NCBI GenBank assembly: GCA_017384945.1
Contig: JAFNSO010000076.1
Span: forward strand, 1 to 57,384
Reading direction: 5' to 3'
Length of the DNA: 57,384 nucleotides
From: Ruminococcus sp.
GTDB lineage: Bacteria > Bacillota > Clostridia > Oscillospirales > Acutalibacteraceae
This document shows positions 39,838 to 49,088 of the stretch, piece by piece (position 1 is the first letter of the stretch; the number at the start of each line of letters is the position of its first letter). The notes below the pieces were generated by a model. The model was not told the origin of the DNA and searched no databases. It saw only the letters and a list, made by a program, of their open reading frames with translations. Position numbers and translations under genes: made by a program.

Positions 39838-40983
39838 TTATTTTACAAGCTTTTTCAGGGCGCTGTAGAAAATCTCATTCTTTTGTTCAATTGTTTTCAT
39901 ACACTTTTCTTCCTCCGCCCTCAGGGTGTCCGCCGATTTAATAAGACGCAGAGTCTCCCCGACAGCCTGCTCGGTGGAAAAAGAGCAGCCGTCAACAATA
40001 TTGTTGTAGCCCAGCGAGCCGTACAATCCCTCAAACTTTCTGCTGTACGCAAAGGGAATAACGGGAACCCCCGAGGAGAACGCGTCAACCGTCGCATGCA
40101 TACGCGCGGCGGTAAGCACATCGAGACCCGCGATATAGTTTTTGCACTCGACGGGGTCCTCAAACGCGGGAGCCTTTTTTACGAAAGGATACTTTTCCGA
40201 AAGCAAATCGTTGACGTAGAGGTCGCCGTCGTTCGACTTGGCGACAGCCTCGATAACATGAGGCACAAGATGAACCTCGTACTCGGGCTTGTCCGAGAAA
40301 AACTCAATAAGCGAGGTGATATACTTTTGATAATCGACCGTAAGACCGAACTGGTTGTCCTTGTAGAAGCCGCCCTTCCACAAAAGACCCGAAACATTGA
40401 TCCCGACGCGGGTTTTGTTTCCCTCGTGCTTAACCGCCTCAAAGGGCAGAGCGAACGCCAGATCGGTCACCGTGAGAGCGTCGACGCCCGAAATCCTTTT
40501 TACATAATCGGTGGAAAGCGTATCACGTGAGAAAACAAGGGTCGCCTTCCTTATCGCGCGCGCCGCCTGACGCTCAAGCTTTTTGTTTTCAAACGGTCCG
40601 TAGGTCTGAGGAAGCAGTATATACGGTGTTTTGCTGCCGCCTGCTCTGAGCTTGATGAGATTGTTCAGGAACGCGCCCTTCGGATTGTAAATATCGGAGA
40701 AGCCGTCTCCGTAGGTTATATCAAAAACCAAATCGCAGTTTTCGGTGAAGTCTTTTTTTATATCAAGCAAAATATTTTTGCGCGAGGTCTGGTAATATTC
40801 AAAGGTGATGTCGGGAAAATATTCCTTGATTTTTCCGTAAAGCTCAATCACGAAATAATACCTTACCGTCAGCTTTTTGCCGAAAAGCCTCTGCATTGTA
40901 TATAAAAACGAGTACGTAAGCGCCTCGCAGCCCTTGTTGGCATTTTCAAGCGTAAATCCGAGCAAACCTATTCTAAGCATCAT
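39838..40983 (-). CDS. Polysaccharide pyruvyl transferase family protein
   Basis: 381 residues. LRIGLLGFTLENANKGCEAL at the start, then DLVFDITYGDGFSD, TPYILLPQTYGPFENK, SRDTLSTDYVKRISG and VLTAARMHATVDAFSSGVPV give the two-Rossmann pattern of the CsaB/WcaK-type family, which puts pyruvate ketals from PEP onto sugars. The start ATG 40983 overlaps the end of the polymerase gene by 11 bp, so translation is coupled. It probably modifies a sugar of the capsule repeat; the acceptor is unknown. Confidence 0.88.
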   Translation of the reverse strand: MMLRIGLLGFTLENANKGCEALTYSFLYTMQRLFGKKLTVRYYFVIELYGKIKEYFPDITFEYYQTSRKNILLDIKKDFTENCDLVFDITYGDGFSDIYNPKGAFLNNLIKLRAGGSKTPYILLPQTYGPFENKKLERQAARAIRKATLVFSRDTLSTDYVKRISGVDALTVTDLAFALPFEAVKHEGNKTRVGINVSGLLWKGGFYKDNQFGLTVDYQKYITSLIEFFSDKPEYEVHLVPHVIEAVAKSNDGDLYVNDLLSEKYPFVKKAPAFEDPVECKNYIAGLDVLTAARMHATVDAFSSGVPVIPFAYSRKFEGLYGSLGYNNIVDGCSFSTEQAVGETLRLIKSADTLRAEEEKCMKTIEQKNEIFYSALKKLVK

Positions 40984-42319
40984 TCAGCCTCTTTTCAGTG
41001 TAATCCGTTTGGAATTTGTTTCTGATATTATAGCACAAAAACAGCATTATCAAAGGGTAAAAAATCATTCTGTCCGAGCTCTGGTTAACCGCGAACATCT
41101 CAAGAAAATACGCGAGCATAACCGAAAAAACAGCTGAGTTAAAGCTTACGCTTTTTTCCCACGAAGCCTTTGCTCTGTGAGCGAAGGAGTAAACCAGAAC
41201 AGAGACGTACATACAAAACTCGGGGATCGCCCCGACCAGACCGTATCTGTAAATCGTGTCAAGATAGTTATTCTCAATACCTTTCTTTACAACAGTCCAT
41301 GTGTACATTCCGTCGGTAACCTTGTAGGGATACTCAAACTGAGCGTGCTGTCCGAAGCCGAAGAGCCATTTGCCCTTCATCGACTTGAACACCCAGTTGT
41401 ATAAATCTATTCGGTTACCCTCAGCCTTTAGGTTTGTACCAAAGGAAGCGGCGATTTCGGACGCGTAGCTGTCATCGATAAGCGAAACCATCATAAAATA
41501 GAATTTCATCATCAAGTCGAACGCCTTCGGAAAAACAAGAGCCACAAGTACTACCAGCGCCGCGACACAGACCACCGTTATTAATATTGTTTTGAGCATT
41601 CTCACAAAGCCGCTGAAATACAAAAACAGCAGATTGGCGAAAACAGCCGCGATGATCGAGGAGCGCGAAAGCGTAAGCAGCAGATTGACCCACAGTAAAA
41701 CGTAAATCGAGATAAAAACAACGAATTTGGCGTTCTTCTTTTTCAGAAACTGGAGGCAGTAGAGCAGAAGTATCATACAAAACATAAGGTATACTCCGTA
41801 TACTATAGCCTGCCACGAATAGCTGAGAAGTCTTACTCGTCCGAAACGCTCTGTGCTGTAATTCAGCGTCGCGCCTGAATTATTGAGCAGTGAGAATACA
41901 TTAAAACGGGTCAATGCCTCAATCAATCCGAAAACAGCAACGACCCCGGATGTGTAAATCAGACAGTGGAGACTGCCGATAAAGCTCTCCTGAGTATTGA
42001 CGGAGGCGGAAACAAAAACAAATACCACTACCGTTATCAGCAGAAACATTACGAGATGGAAAGCACCCTCGGTCAGAATCATACTGACCGAATGCGCCAG
42101 TATCCACAACACCAGAAACATAGTCAGCACACGGCTTTTCGGGCGGAGCAGTCTTACCCTTCCTTTAAGGAAAAACAACGACAGCGCCGCGAATCCCGCG
42201 GATATCACGTAATAAACGCTGATTCCTCTCAACGCCGTAAAATAGCTCGGGAGAATCGGCACCAACGCCAAAAAAACATAAAGCAGCGTTTGCAGCGATA
42301 TCCTAATCTTTCGGTACAT
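40973..42319 (-). CDS. O-antigen ligase/polymerase-type membrane protein (Wzy-like)
   Basis: 448 residues with about eleven membrane segments. The large outer loop carries LFGFGQHAQFEYPYKVTDGM followed by ENNYLDTIYRYGLVGAIPEF, the region typical of O-antigen ligase/Wzy proteins. It should polymerise the repeat unit. It ends in TAG (40973), overlapping the ATG of the next gene. Sequence conservation in this family is low, so the call rests on topology, the loop pattern and the presence of Wzx next door. Confidence 0.85.
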   Translation of the reverse strand: MYRKIRISLQTLLYVFLALVPILPSYFTALRGISVYYVISAGFAALSLFFLKGRVRLLRPKSRVLTMFLVLWILAHSVSMILTEGAFHLVMFLLITVVVFVFVSASVNTQESFIGSLHCLIYTSGVVAVFGLIEALTRFNVFSLLNNSGATLNYSTERFGRVRLLSYSWQAIVYGVYLMFCMILLLYCLQFLKKKNAKFVVFISIYVLLWVNLLLTLSRSSIIAAVFANLLFLYFSGFVRMLKTILITVVCVAALVVLVALVFPKAFDLMMKFYFMMVSLIDDSYASEIAASFGTNLKAEGNRIDLYNWVFKSMKGKWLFGFGQHAQFEYPYKVTDGMYTWTVVKKGIENNYLDTIYRYGLVGAIPEFCMYVSVLVYSFAHRAKASWEKSVSFNSAVFSVMLAYFLEMFAVNQSSDRMIFYPLIMLFLCYNIRNKFQTDYTEKRLNDA

Positions 42320-42336
42320 TTACTTCTTCACCTCAT

Positions 42337-43497
42337 TTATTGTGAATCGTTAGCTTCTTTGAATTTCTCCAGATAACCGTAGCCGTGCTTGGTGTCGGGC
42401 TCAAGATAAGCTCCCTCGCACCACTCATTCCATGCGTTGATAAACACAACGGGCTGCTGACGGTTGTCCTTGACCTTTTTGAATAATTTCGACATATACG
42501 CTCCGAATTTTTCGGGAGTGGCGCCTGTGTGCACGTAGCCGTTTTTCTTTCGGGCGGTGTTGTCCCAATCGACAAAGGCTCCCTCAATAAACCTGCTGTC
42601 CGCGTCGGAGTTAAGCCCGAGCGTCCAGATTTCGTCATAATCAAGCTTTGTAAGCTCTGCTTTCGGCTTTGCCTTGCTTTTTTTGAGCTTGGGCAGGACC
42701 TTATCAATCAGGAAATTGAGATGGACCTTCTTTAGCTTTCTGTAAAGACTCTGCCTTTTTTGCAGGGTCTCCTTGCTCAGACGCTTCAGATTTGTCGAGA
42801 AAAACGGGTAGAATTTTATTTGATATGAAAACCGTCCCATATCGTAGGAGGGCATAAAGAACCACTGCGGATTCTGAATCATAAAGCAAATCCCGTCAAA
42901 GCCGTAGCTTTTTATCTCTTCGTTCCAGAAATCAAGCATTTTATCGACCTTCGGAATTTCCTCAGGCTTATATATAAGAAAAACAGGCTTGCCGTCGAGG
43001 GTGATATATCTTTCGTCCCTGAAAAAGTCCACGAGGTACTCGAGGTGCTTTTTCCAGTCGGATTCGCCTCCGTAATTCTGCTCGGCGATAAGCTCGCGGC
43101 TGCCTCCGTCCCAGAGCTTGCTCCAGTTTTCGTTAGCCCAGCTGAAGCAGAACGGAATATCGACCGCTTTATTCGCGAGCATTTGCTCGGCAGGCTTTTC
43201 GAGGAGCTGTTTTCCGTCCTTAAACCAGTAATGATAGTAACAGAATCCGAATATCCCGTATTTTTTCGCAAGCTCCGCCTGCCATATTTTTACATCGTCG
43301 TCGAGCAGATTGTAATAGTTCTCGTTGAGCGGAGTTTTGGGCTGATAATGACCCTCAAAAAGAGGCTCAGCCTTTCGGGTGTTGGTCCATTCGGTAAAAC
43401 CCTTGCCCCACGCTCTGTCATTTTCGGGAATCGCGTGAAACTGAGGCAGGAAATACGCGATGGTTTTAACTCCCCTGCCGTCCTTTATCTCTGCCAT
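42337..43497 (-). CDS. WbsX-type glycosyltransferase (GH99-like fold), copy 1
   Basis: 386 residues. IAYFLPQFHAIPENDRAWGK, then GFTEWTNTRKAEPLFEGHYQ, matches the start of the WbsX family. Also YGIFGFCYYHYWFKDGKQLL, PFCFSWANENWSKLWDGG and FINAWNEWCEGAYLEPD at the C-terminus. WbsX-type proteins occur in O-antigen and capsule clusters and are considered glycosyltransferases with a GH99-like barrel. Its product is paralogous to that of the adjacent upstream gene. Cytoplasmic. The sugar is unknown. Confidence 0.9.
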   Translation of the reverse strand: MAEIKDGRGVKTIAYFLPQFHAIPENDRAWGKGFTEWTNTRKAEPLFEGHYQPKTPLNENYYNLLDDDVKIWQAELAKKYGIFGFCYYHYWFKDGKQLLEKPAEQMLANKAVDIPFCFSWANENWSKLWDGGSRELIAEQNYGGESDWKKHLEYLVDFFRDERYITLDGKPVFLIYKPEEIPKVDKMLDFWNEEIKSYGFDGICFMIQNPQWFFMPSYDMGRFSYQIKFYPFFSTNLKRLSKETLQKRQSLYRKLKKVHLNFLIDKVLPKLKKSKAKPKAELTKLDYDEIWTLGLNSDADSRFIEGAFVDWDNTARKKNGYVHTGATPEKFGAYMSKLFKKVKDNRQQPVVFINAWNEWCEGAYLEPDTKHGYGYLEKFKEANDSQ

Positions 43498-43509
43498 ATG
43501 CCACCTCTG

Positions 43510-44664
43510 TCAGTCGGTTTCTTCTATTTCGGCGCGAAGCGCGTCAAGATAACCGTGTCCGTACTTTAAATCAGGCTCAATGTAAGCGCCCTCGCCCCAC
43601 TCGTTCCAGGAGTTGAGGAACAACAGTCTGTGCTCAAAGGGCTTATCCTTTACGCACTCGACCGCTTCCCTGACGCTCTTTCTGAATTTCTCGGGCGTGC
43701 TGTCAGTGTAAATACGCGCGTTCTTTCCGCTTCGCGGCGAACGATCCTTTCCGGGAACAAGCTGGGGATGAACATAGTCCAGCCTATCCTCTTCCATATA
43801 GTAGTTATCCATAATCTTTCCGTAGTCGTACATCTGCTTTTCACTGCCCGTGATAAGCTTTCCTATTTTCATACGAATACGCTTTGAAACGCCCTCGGCA
43901 ACAACCTCGGCGCGTCTGAACGATACCGAGTTTACCGCGTCATAGCCTCTTTTTATCATCTCGTCATATCTTTTCTTTGCCTCGGCGAGCTGCTCCTTCT
44001 GCTTTCCGACGACGATATGCGCCATCGGGTCCGCCCTTCCGACAAAATACATATCCTCAAAGCCCTCCTGCTTTGCGAGCTTTCTGAAGGTTTCAAGGAA
44101 AAGCTTTTCCTCCTCGCGGGGGATCGCCTCGGGGTCGTATATATAGAAAATCGGCTTGCCGTCGACCGTCATATATCTCTTGTCCTTAAAAGCGGGAAGA
44201 AGATAATTAAAATAAGCGGTATAATCCTCAACGCCGAGGTATTTTTGCTTCAAAAAGACGATATCCTTCTGAAAGCGTCCTGATTTTTCCCATGTTTTGT
44301 TCGACCAGTCATGGTTGCCCCAGCCGATACAAAACGGGTAATCGGGCTTCTTTGTTTTCAGAAGCTCGCCGAGCGGCATCTCAAGGATTTTTTCTCCGTT
44401 ACCGAACCAGTATGTCCAGTAGCAGAAGCCCTCAACTCCCGCCTCGCGCGCGAGTCTTGCCTGCTCCTCGCGCACCTCGGGGATTCTCAAATCATAAAAT
44501 CCCAAATCCGCGGGGATTCGCGGCTGATAATGTCCCTTAAAAATCGGCTTTGCCTTAGCAACGTTGGTCCACTCGGTGAAGCCCTTGCCCCAATATTTAT
44601 CATTTACCGGCACAGGATGAAACTGCGGCAGGTAAAAAGCGATCACTCTGGCTTTTGTTTTCAT
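43510..44664 (-). CDS. WbsX-type glycosyltransferase (GH99-like fold), copy 2
   Basis: 384 residues. The same framework as the downstream neighbour: IAFYLPQFHPVPVNDKYWGK, GFTEWTNVAKAKPIFKGHYQ, EGFCYWTYWFGNGEKILEMP, PFCIGWGNHDWSNKTW and FLNSWNEWGEGAYIEPDLKY. The copies diverge most in the middle (residues about 150-300), where the sugar specificity probably lies. A tandem duplication followed by divergence is the simplest explanation. The intergenic gap is 12 bp, consistent with one operon. Confidence 0.9.
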   Translation of the reverse strand: MKTKARVIAFYLPQFHPVPVNDKYWGKGFTEWTNVAKAKPIFKGHYQPRIPADLGFYDLRIPEVREEQARLAREAGVEGFCYWTYWFGNGEKILEMPLGELLKTKKPDYPFCIGWGNHDWSNKTWEKSGRFQKDIVFLKQKYLGVEDYTAYFNYLLPAFKDKRYMTVDGKPIFYIYDPEAIPREEEKLFLETFRKLAKQEGFEDMYFVGRADPMAHIVVGKQKEQLAEAKKRYDEMIKRGYDAVNSVSFRRAEVVAEGVSKRIRMKIGKLITGSEKQMYDYGKIMDNYYMEEDRLDYVHPQLVPGKDRSPRSGKNARIYTDSTPEKFRKSVREAVECVKDKPFEHRLLFLNSWNEWGEGAYIEPDLKYGHGYLDALRAEIEETD

Positions 44665-44682
44665 AGATTACCCCATCTTCTT

Positions 44683-45528
44683 TCAGCTAATGCTAATATT
44701 CTTATATCTGCCGAAATCCACGCTTTTGATTTCGTGCGTATGGCGGTCTTTTTCGTCGGGGAGCTTCATATAGTCTCCGTACACCAGCGACAGGTAGCTG
44801 TCGTACTCCTTAAACCCGGGGAGGGTTATATTCTCAAAGGTATAGTCGACCAGATTTTCCGTCCAGTCGCGCATTATAATCAGTTTTTTTATCGAATAAT
44901 TTGAACCCAGCGTCAGCATTTCGCCCGAGGCGTTGTCCGCGAGCCCCGAAATAAACTTCTTGTAGCTCTCCTTTGTCTTTTCGTAATTTGAAAAGAGGTT
45001 TATGAATTTAAAAACATCATATTTTACGCGCTGCTTAAAGCTCTCGCGTCTGATACATTTTCCGTAGCCCTTTTTTATCCAAAGCTTCCTCATATACATA
45101 GTGTTCTTTTTTTCTGCCCGAAGCTTGAATTCGGCGTCGCTGTTTATTTCGATAATCGGAAAAACATCAACAAAAATACCCCTGTGACTGCTTTTCTCCG
45201 ACGTAAAGTTTTCATCCGCGACGGTGTTTTTCAGGCGGATCTTTCCGAAGGGATAGGGATAGTCGGGGTCGACGTCCCAGTCCTGAAACTCAAAGTTCTC
45301 GGAAAGCTTTGACAGGCACGCCTGTCTGAATTTGTCGTAATACTCCGCAGGCACGCCGAAGTCGATATCATCGTCCCACGGAATAAATCCTCCGTGACGG
45401 ATCGCGCCGAGCATTGTTCCGAACACCATAAAAAACGGTATACCCTCGCTCGTACAGACGCGCTTGATCTCCTCTGCAATCATCAGCTCGCAACGCTGGA
45501 GCCTTTTTAATTCTGTATCGTTAAGCAT
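44683..45528 (-). CDS. LicD-family phosphotransferase
   Basis: 281 residues from ATG 45528, which follows GAGGTG with good spacing (an upstream GTG at 45537 is less likely). PFFMVFGTMLGAIRHGGFIP, then WDDDIDFGVP (residues about 51-60), is the LicD signature with its Asp cluster. LicD proteins transfer phosphocholine from CDP-choline to teichoic acids or capsule sugars, and relatives handle other CDP-activated groups. Because this window also encodes a phosphonate pathway with CTP-dependent activation, a CMP-phosphonate is a plausible donor. That link is inferred, and no choline pathway gene is visible here. Confidence 0.88.
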   Translation of the reverse strand: MLNDTELKRLQRCELMIAEEIKRVCTSEGIPFFMVFGTMLGAIRHGGFIPWDDDIDFGVPAEYYDKFRQACLSKLSENFEFQDWDVDPDYPYPFGKIRLKNTVADENFTSEKSSHRGIFVDVFPIIEINSDAEFKLRAEKKNTMYMRKLWIKKGYGKCIRRESFKQRVKYDVFKFINLFSNYEKTKESYKKFISGLADNASGEMLTLGSNYSIKKLIIMRDWTENLVDYTFENITLPGFKEYDSYLSLVYGDYMKLPDEKDRHTHEIKSVDFGRYKNISIS

Positions 45529-45550
45529 ATTATTCACCTCAATGCGTAAG

Positions 45551-46771
45551 CTACAGCTTTACGCCCAATTCTCCGTATACTTCGGCGAGCCTCTTAAAGT
45601 GAGCCTCGGGAGTATACTCTCTTTTGTATAATTCATAGGACGCGTTCTCCAGATCGGAGTAGGTTTTTTCGTCCATATTATCAAGCTCAATAACGGCGTT
45701 TCTGAGCTGCTCGGTATTCCCGCTCTCAAAAAGCAGGCCGTTCCCGTCGATAAGCTCGGGGATTCCTCCGATATCCGCGCCGATAATCGGTCTTTTGAGC
45801 TGCAGCGATTCGATCGCGGAGTAGGGTCCGTTTTCGTACCACTCGGACGGCAGAACGACCGCCCGTGAGTTGCCCACAAGCTCTGTAAGCTCCTCGCCGC
45901 TCTTGAAGCCAAGCAGCGAGACGTTGGTGATATTTCTTTCTTTGATGTACCCCTCCAGCTCATCCTTGAGCGGACCTGTGCCGATCACATAAAGCCTTAC
46001 GGGCAGGTTTTCGACCGCGTTGATAAGAGTCAAAACGCCCTTTTCCTCCGACAGTCTGCCGAAGTAGAGGAAATAGCCCTTATCCTCTCTCTCGGAAAAG
46101 CTCGGGGCCTCTCTGTCAAGAAAGTTCGGGATATGCGCGAGTCTGTCGGGAAAAACCCCGAACTCAATAAATTTTTTTCTGTAAAAATCACTCGGCGTGA
46201 TTATTTTGTCTATAGCGTCATAGCTTTTTCTGATTCTGTGCAGAGTTCCCTCAAGCAGGTTGATCATACTCTTTGCCGCCGACTCCTTAACGCAGCGGTT
46301 TTTGACACAGTGACGCAGCCTGCCGTCCCTGCAATCCTCGCATATCCTGCCGTGGTGCATCATTTTGTAGTTGAGACAAATCATTTTGAGGTCATGAGCC
46401 GTGTAAACGGTCGGGATATCGTACTTTTTGATAACATCGAGAATAGACGGTGAGATCTGATGCTGAAAAATGTGAAGATGAACTATATCGGGCTTTGTCT
46501 CTTTGACGAGAGCCTCAAATTTTTTCTTCGCTTCCGAGGAATAGATAATATTCTTCGTCATTTTCAGCTTAGCCCCGACGCCTGAGCCTGAGCCGTAATC
46601 AACGTGCGAGACAAAGCTTGAGCTGTATTCGGACTCAAAGTTTTTTTCGTCCTGCATCGAAAAATCAATGACAGTGTGACCCTTTGACTCGAGCATACGC
46701 TTCAGGGCAAAGTAGTAGGTCTCGCTTCCGCCTTTTATGTAATAAAACTTGTTTACCATTAATATTTTCAT
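45551..46771 (-). CDS. Glycosyltransferase family 4
   Basis: About 406 residues from ATG 46771 behind GGTGAAGCT; the frame upstream to 46837 has no ribosome site. The N-terminus MKILMVNKFYYIKGGSETYY is the start of GT4 enzymes. HDLKMICLNYKMMHHGRICE with CRDGRLRHCVKNRC is a common Cys-containing insertion. The donor-binding half has YFLYFGRLSEEKGVLTLINA, VLPSEWYENGPYSAIESLQL and GGIPELIDGNGLLFESGN. It adds a sugar from a nucleotide donor to the lipid-linked repeat on the cytoplasmic side. Ends in TAG. Donor unknown. Confidence 0.92.
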   Translation of the reverse strand: MKILMVNKFYYIKGGSETYYFALKRMLESKGHTVIDFSMQDEKNFESEYSSSFVSHVDYGSGSGVGAKLKMTKNIIYSSEAKKKFEALVKETKPDIVHLHIFQHQISPSILDVIKKYDIPTVYTAHDLKMICLNYKMMHHGRICEDCRDGRLRHCVKNRCVKESAAKSMINLLEGTLHRIRKSYDAIDKIITPSDFYRKKFIEFGVFPDRLAHIPNFLDREAPSFSEREDKGYFLYFGRLSEEKGVLTLINAVENLPVRLYVIGTGPLKDELEGYIKERNITNVSLLGFKSGEELTELVGNSRAVVLPSEWYENGPYSAIESLQLKRPIIGADIGGIPELIDGNGLLFESGNTEQLRNAVIELDNMDEKTYSDLENASYELYKREYTPEAHFKRLAEVYGELGVKL

Positions 46772-46812
46772 AGCTTCACCCGATAAAAAGCTCACCGTTA
46801 ACGTGAGCTTTA

Positions 46813-48051
46813 TTATTTTCCGTCGGTACCGACCCAAACCCTTTCATATTCGTCGCTGATGAACTGCCAGCTGTACGCTTCGGCAATCCGGTTCTTTGCC
46901 TTTTTGCCGAGGCTTTGGATTTCCTGCTCGGTCATAGCGTCAGCCCTCTCGATAAGAGAGGCAAGGCTTCCGTCGTCCTTGCTCCAGTACAAGGCGCTGT
47001 CGCGGGCGACCTCCTTATTGAAGCCGACGTCAAGCAGCAGGTTCAGATCCGTTGAGCCCAAGGCCTCAAGCAGAGACGGATTCGTTCCGCCGACCTCGTG
47101 TCCGTGGAAATATCCGTAAGCGTTCTCGCGAATTTTCATCAGAAGCTCGGGGTCGTAAACCGTACCTACAAATTTGATTCTCGGATCGGACTTGAAATTC
47201 AGCTTATTTTCAAGCTCCTCCAAAAACTTATCCTTAACGTTGGTGATTATTGCAAAGTCACGCTTGCTACGGCTCTTCATAAACTCCCTGATCATTGTTT
47301 CGTAGTTGTTCTCGGGAACAAAACGACCGACTACAAGATAATAGCCCAGCCTCGAGAGTCCCTTTGACTTATACCAATCGACAAGCTTTTCGTCGTTATC
47401 CGCAAGGGAGCTTTTTCGGGTTTCGGCGCCGTATGCGATATAAACGGTCTCGGGCGACGCCCCTTTTTGACCTTTGTTGTCATAACAGCGGTGTATATAC
47501 TTTTCAATATTGACCGAATCGCAAATCGCGAGGTCGCAGTATTTAATCATTTTCTGCTCGGAGTACTTCCAGTACTTGCGTATGGGAGCCGACCACTTGG
47601 CTCTCATCCACTCGTGACCGTCGGGGTTAACGAAAACCCTGCCGCCGAGCTTGCGGATTTTCTTATAATAGCCGCGCATCCACGGACCGATCCGGCAGGC
47701 CATAATATAAACGATAGGTTCTTTTATATTATTCCTTTTAATATAGTCGCAACAGTAGGAAAGCGCCTTTAAGTCATAAATAATCGCCTGTGCGGGGCCT
47801 ACATTCGGGAGATGAAGCTTGAAGCAATGGGCGTTGTGATATTCAAACTCGTTCTCAGACAGCTTTTTTACGCCGCTGAGGGTGGTTTCGTCCATATATC
47901 CGTCTCCGTTAGCCTTACAGGCGACATGGTATTTGATACGCGGATTGTTTTGATGATACTCTGTAAGCTTATTGATAAAGGTCTCGTAACCTCCATAGGC
48001 TCCGAGACTCTTTGCTCCTACCAAAAAAATATGCTTTACCGCTTTGTTCAT
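46813..48051 (-). CDS. Glycosyltransferase, DUF1972/rhamnosyltransferase type
   Basis: 412 residues. HIFLVGAKSLGAYGGYETFI at the N-terminus is the DUF1972 pattern of Cps2T/RgpA-like rhamnosyltransferases. The acceptor half includes VYIMACRIGPWMRGYYKKIR and VFVNPDGHEWMRAKWSAPIR. The donor half has YYLVVGRFVPENNYETMI and GYFHGHEVGGTNPSLLEALG. It probably adds L-rhamnose from dTDP-rhamnose, made by the rfb genes of the same locus, as the second or early sugar of the repeat. This is consistent with its place next to rfbA and the initiating transferase. Confidence 0.87.
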   Translation of the reverse strand: MNKAVKHIFLVGAKSLGAYGGYETFINKLTEYHQNNPRIKYHVACKANGDGYMDETTLSGVKKLSENEFEYHNAHCFKLHLPNVGPAQAIIYDLKALSYCCDYIKRNNIKEPIVYIMACRIGPWMRGYYKKIRKLGGRVFVNPDGHEWMRAKWSAPIRKYWKYSEQKMIKYCDLAICDSVNIEKYIHRCYDNKGQKGASPETVYIAYGAETRKSSLADNDEKLVDWYKSKGLSRLGYYLVVGRFVPENNYETMIREFMKSRSKRDFAIITNVKDKFLEELENKLNFKSDPRIKFVGTVYDPELLMKIRENAYGYFHGHEVGGTNPSLLEALGSTDLNLLLDVGFNKEVARDSALYWSKDDGSLASLIERADAMTEQEIQSLGKKAKNRIAEAYSWQFISDEYERVWVGTDGK

Positions 48052-48083
48052 AAAATCACTTCCTGCATGTACATAATCTGTAT

Positions 48084-48107
48084 CGGTCGGAAAACCGTTT
48101 CCGACCG
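48084..48107 (-). promoter_or_regulatory. Strong hairpin between rfbA and the rhamnosyltransferase gene
   Basis: CGGTCGGAAA and TTTCCGACCG form a perfect 10-bp stem with loop ACCG, and a second stem CGACGAA/TTCGTCG follows at 48111-48140. No U-tract follows on the minus strand; these may tune expression within the operon. Confidence 0.4.
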
Positions 48108-48158
48108 TTTCGACGAAAACACGTTCACAGCGCTTCGTCGGAGGTTTTAACGCAAGAA

Positions 48159-49055
48159 TCAGTGCAAAGCGTCGTAATACTTTCCGTCAACAACATCCTT
48201 GAGATATTGTCCGTACTGGTTTTTCTTAACCTCTTCATATGTTTTAAGGACGTCGTCCTTTGAGATCCAGTTATTAAGATAGGCTATTTCCTCAAGACAG
48301 GCGATTTTTCTGTGCTGATGGCTTTCGACTGTCTTAACAAAGTTTGTCGCCTCGACCAGACTCTCGTGAGTTCCCGTATCGAGCCAGGTAAAGCCCTGAC
48401 CGAGAAGCTCAACGTTGAGCGCGTTTTTTTCGAGATAAATCTTGTTAAGGTCGGTGATCTCGAGCTCCCCTCTCGGAGAAGGCTTGAGCGACTTCGCGTA
48501 CTCAACGACCTTGTTGTCGTAAAAATAAAGACCTGTTACGCAGTAATTGCTTTTCGGGTTTTCGGGCTTTTCCTCGATTGAAACGGCCTTGCCGTTCGAG
48601 TCAAATTCAACGATTCCGAAACGCTCGGGGTCGTCCACATAATATCCGAAAACAGTCGCGCCCTTGCCCTCCTTGGCGTTTTTGACCGCCTGATTCAGTC
48701 TTTTCTTAAGTCCGTGTCCCGCGAAGATATTGTCTCCGAGAACCATCGCGACACAATCGTCTCCGATAAAATCGGCTCCGATAATAAACGCCTGCGCGAG
48801 TCCGTCGGGTGACGGCTGAACAGCGTAGCTGAGGGTTATTCCGAACTGCGAGCCGTCGCCGAGGAGCTCCTCAAAGCGGGGCAGATCCTGCGGCGTTGAA
48901 ATAATGAGGATATCCCTGATACCCGCGTTCATAAGAACGGACATCGGGTAGTATATCATAGGCTTATCGTAAATAGGCAGAAGCTGCTTTGACGTAACCT
49001 TTGTAAGCGGATAAAGTCTTGTACCTGAACCGCCTGCGAGAATTATTCCTTTCAT
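48159..49055 (-). CDS. rfbA: Glucose-1-phosphate thymidylyltransferase
   Basis: 298 residues. Starting at ATG 49055 (9 nt after the GGAG; a second ATG at 49061 is too close), it reads [20 protein letters not shown], followed by [39 protein letters not shown] and [16 protein letters not shown]. These define RmlA/RfbA. It makes dTDP-glucose from dTTP and glucose-1-phosphate, the first step to dTDP-rhamnose. It is in the leftward operon, apart from rfbD and rfbC. Confidence 0.95.
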   Translation of the reverse strand: MKGIILAGGSGTRLYPLTKVTSKQLLPIYDKPMIYYPMSVLMNAGIRDILIISTPQDLPRFEELLGDGSQFGITLSYAVQPSPDGLAQAFIIGADFIGDDCVAMVLGDNIFAGHGLKKRLNQAVKNAKEGKGATVFGYYVDDPERFGIVEFDSNGKAVSIEEKPENPKSNYCVTGLYFYDNKVVEYAKSLKPSPRGELEITDLNKIYLEKNALNVELLGQGFTWLDTGTHESLVEATNFVKTVESHQHRKIACLEEIAYLNNWISKDDVLKTYEEVKKNQYGQYLKDVVDGKYYDALH

Positions 49056-49088
49056 AAACATATACTCCTTTCAAAACGAGCAATCGTG

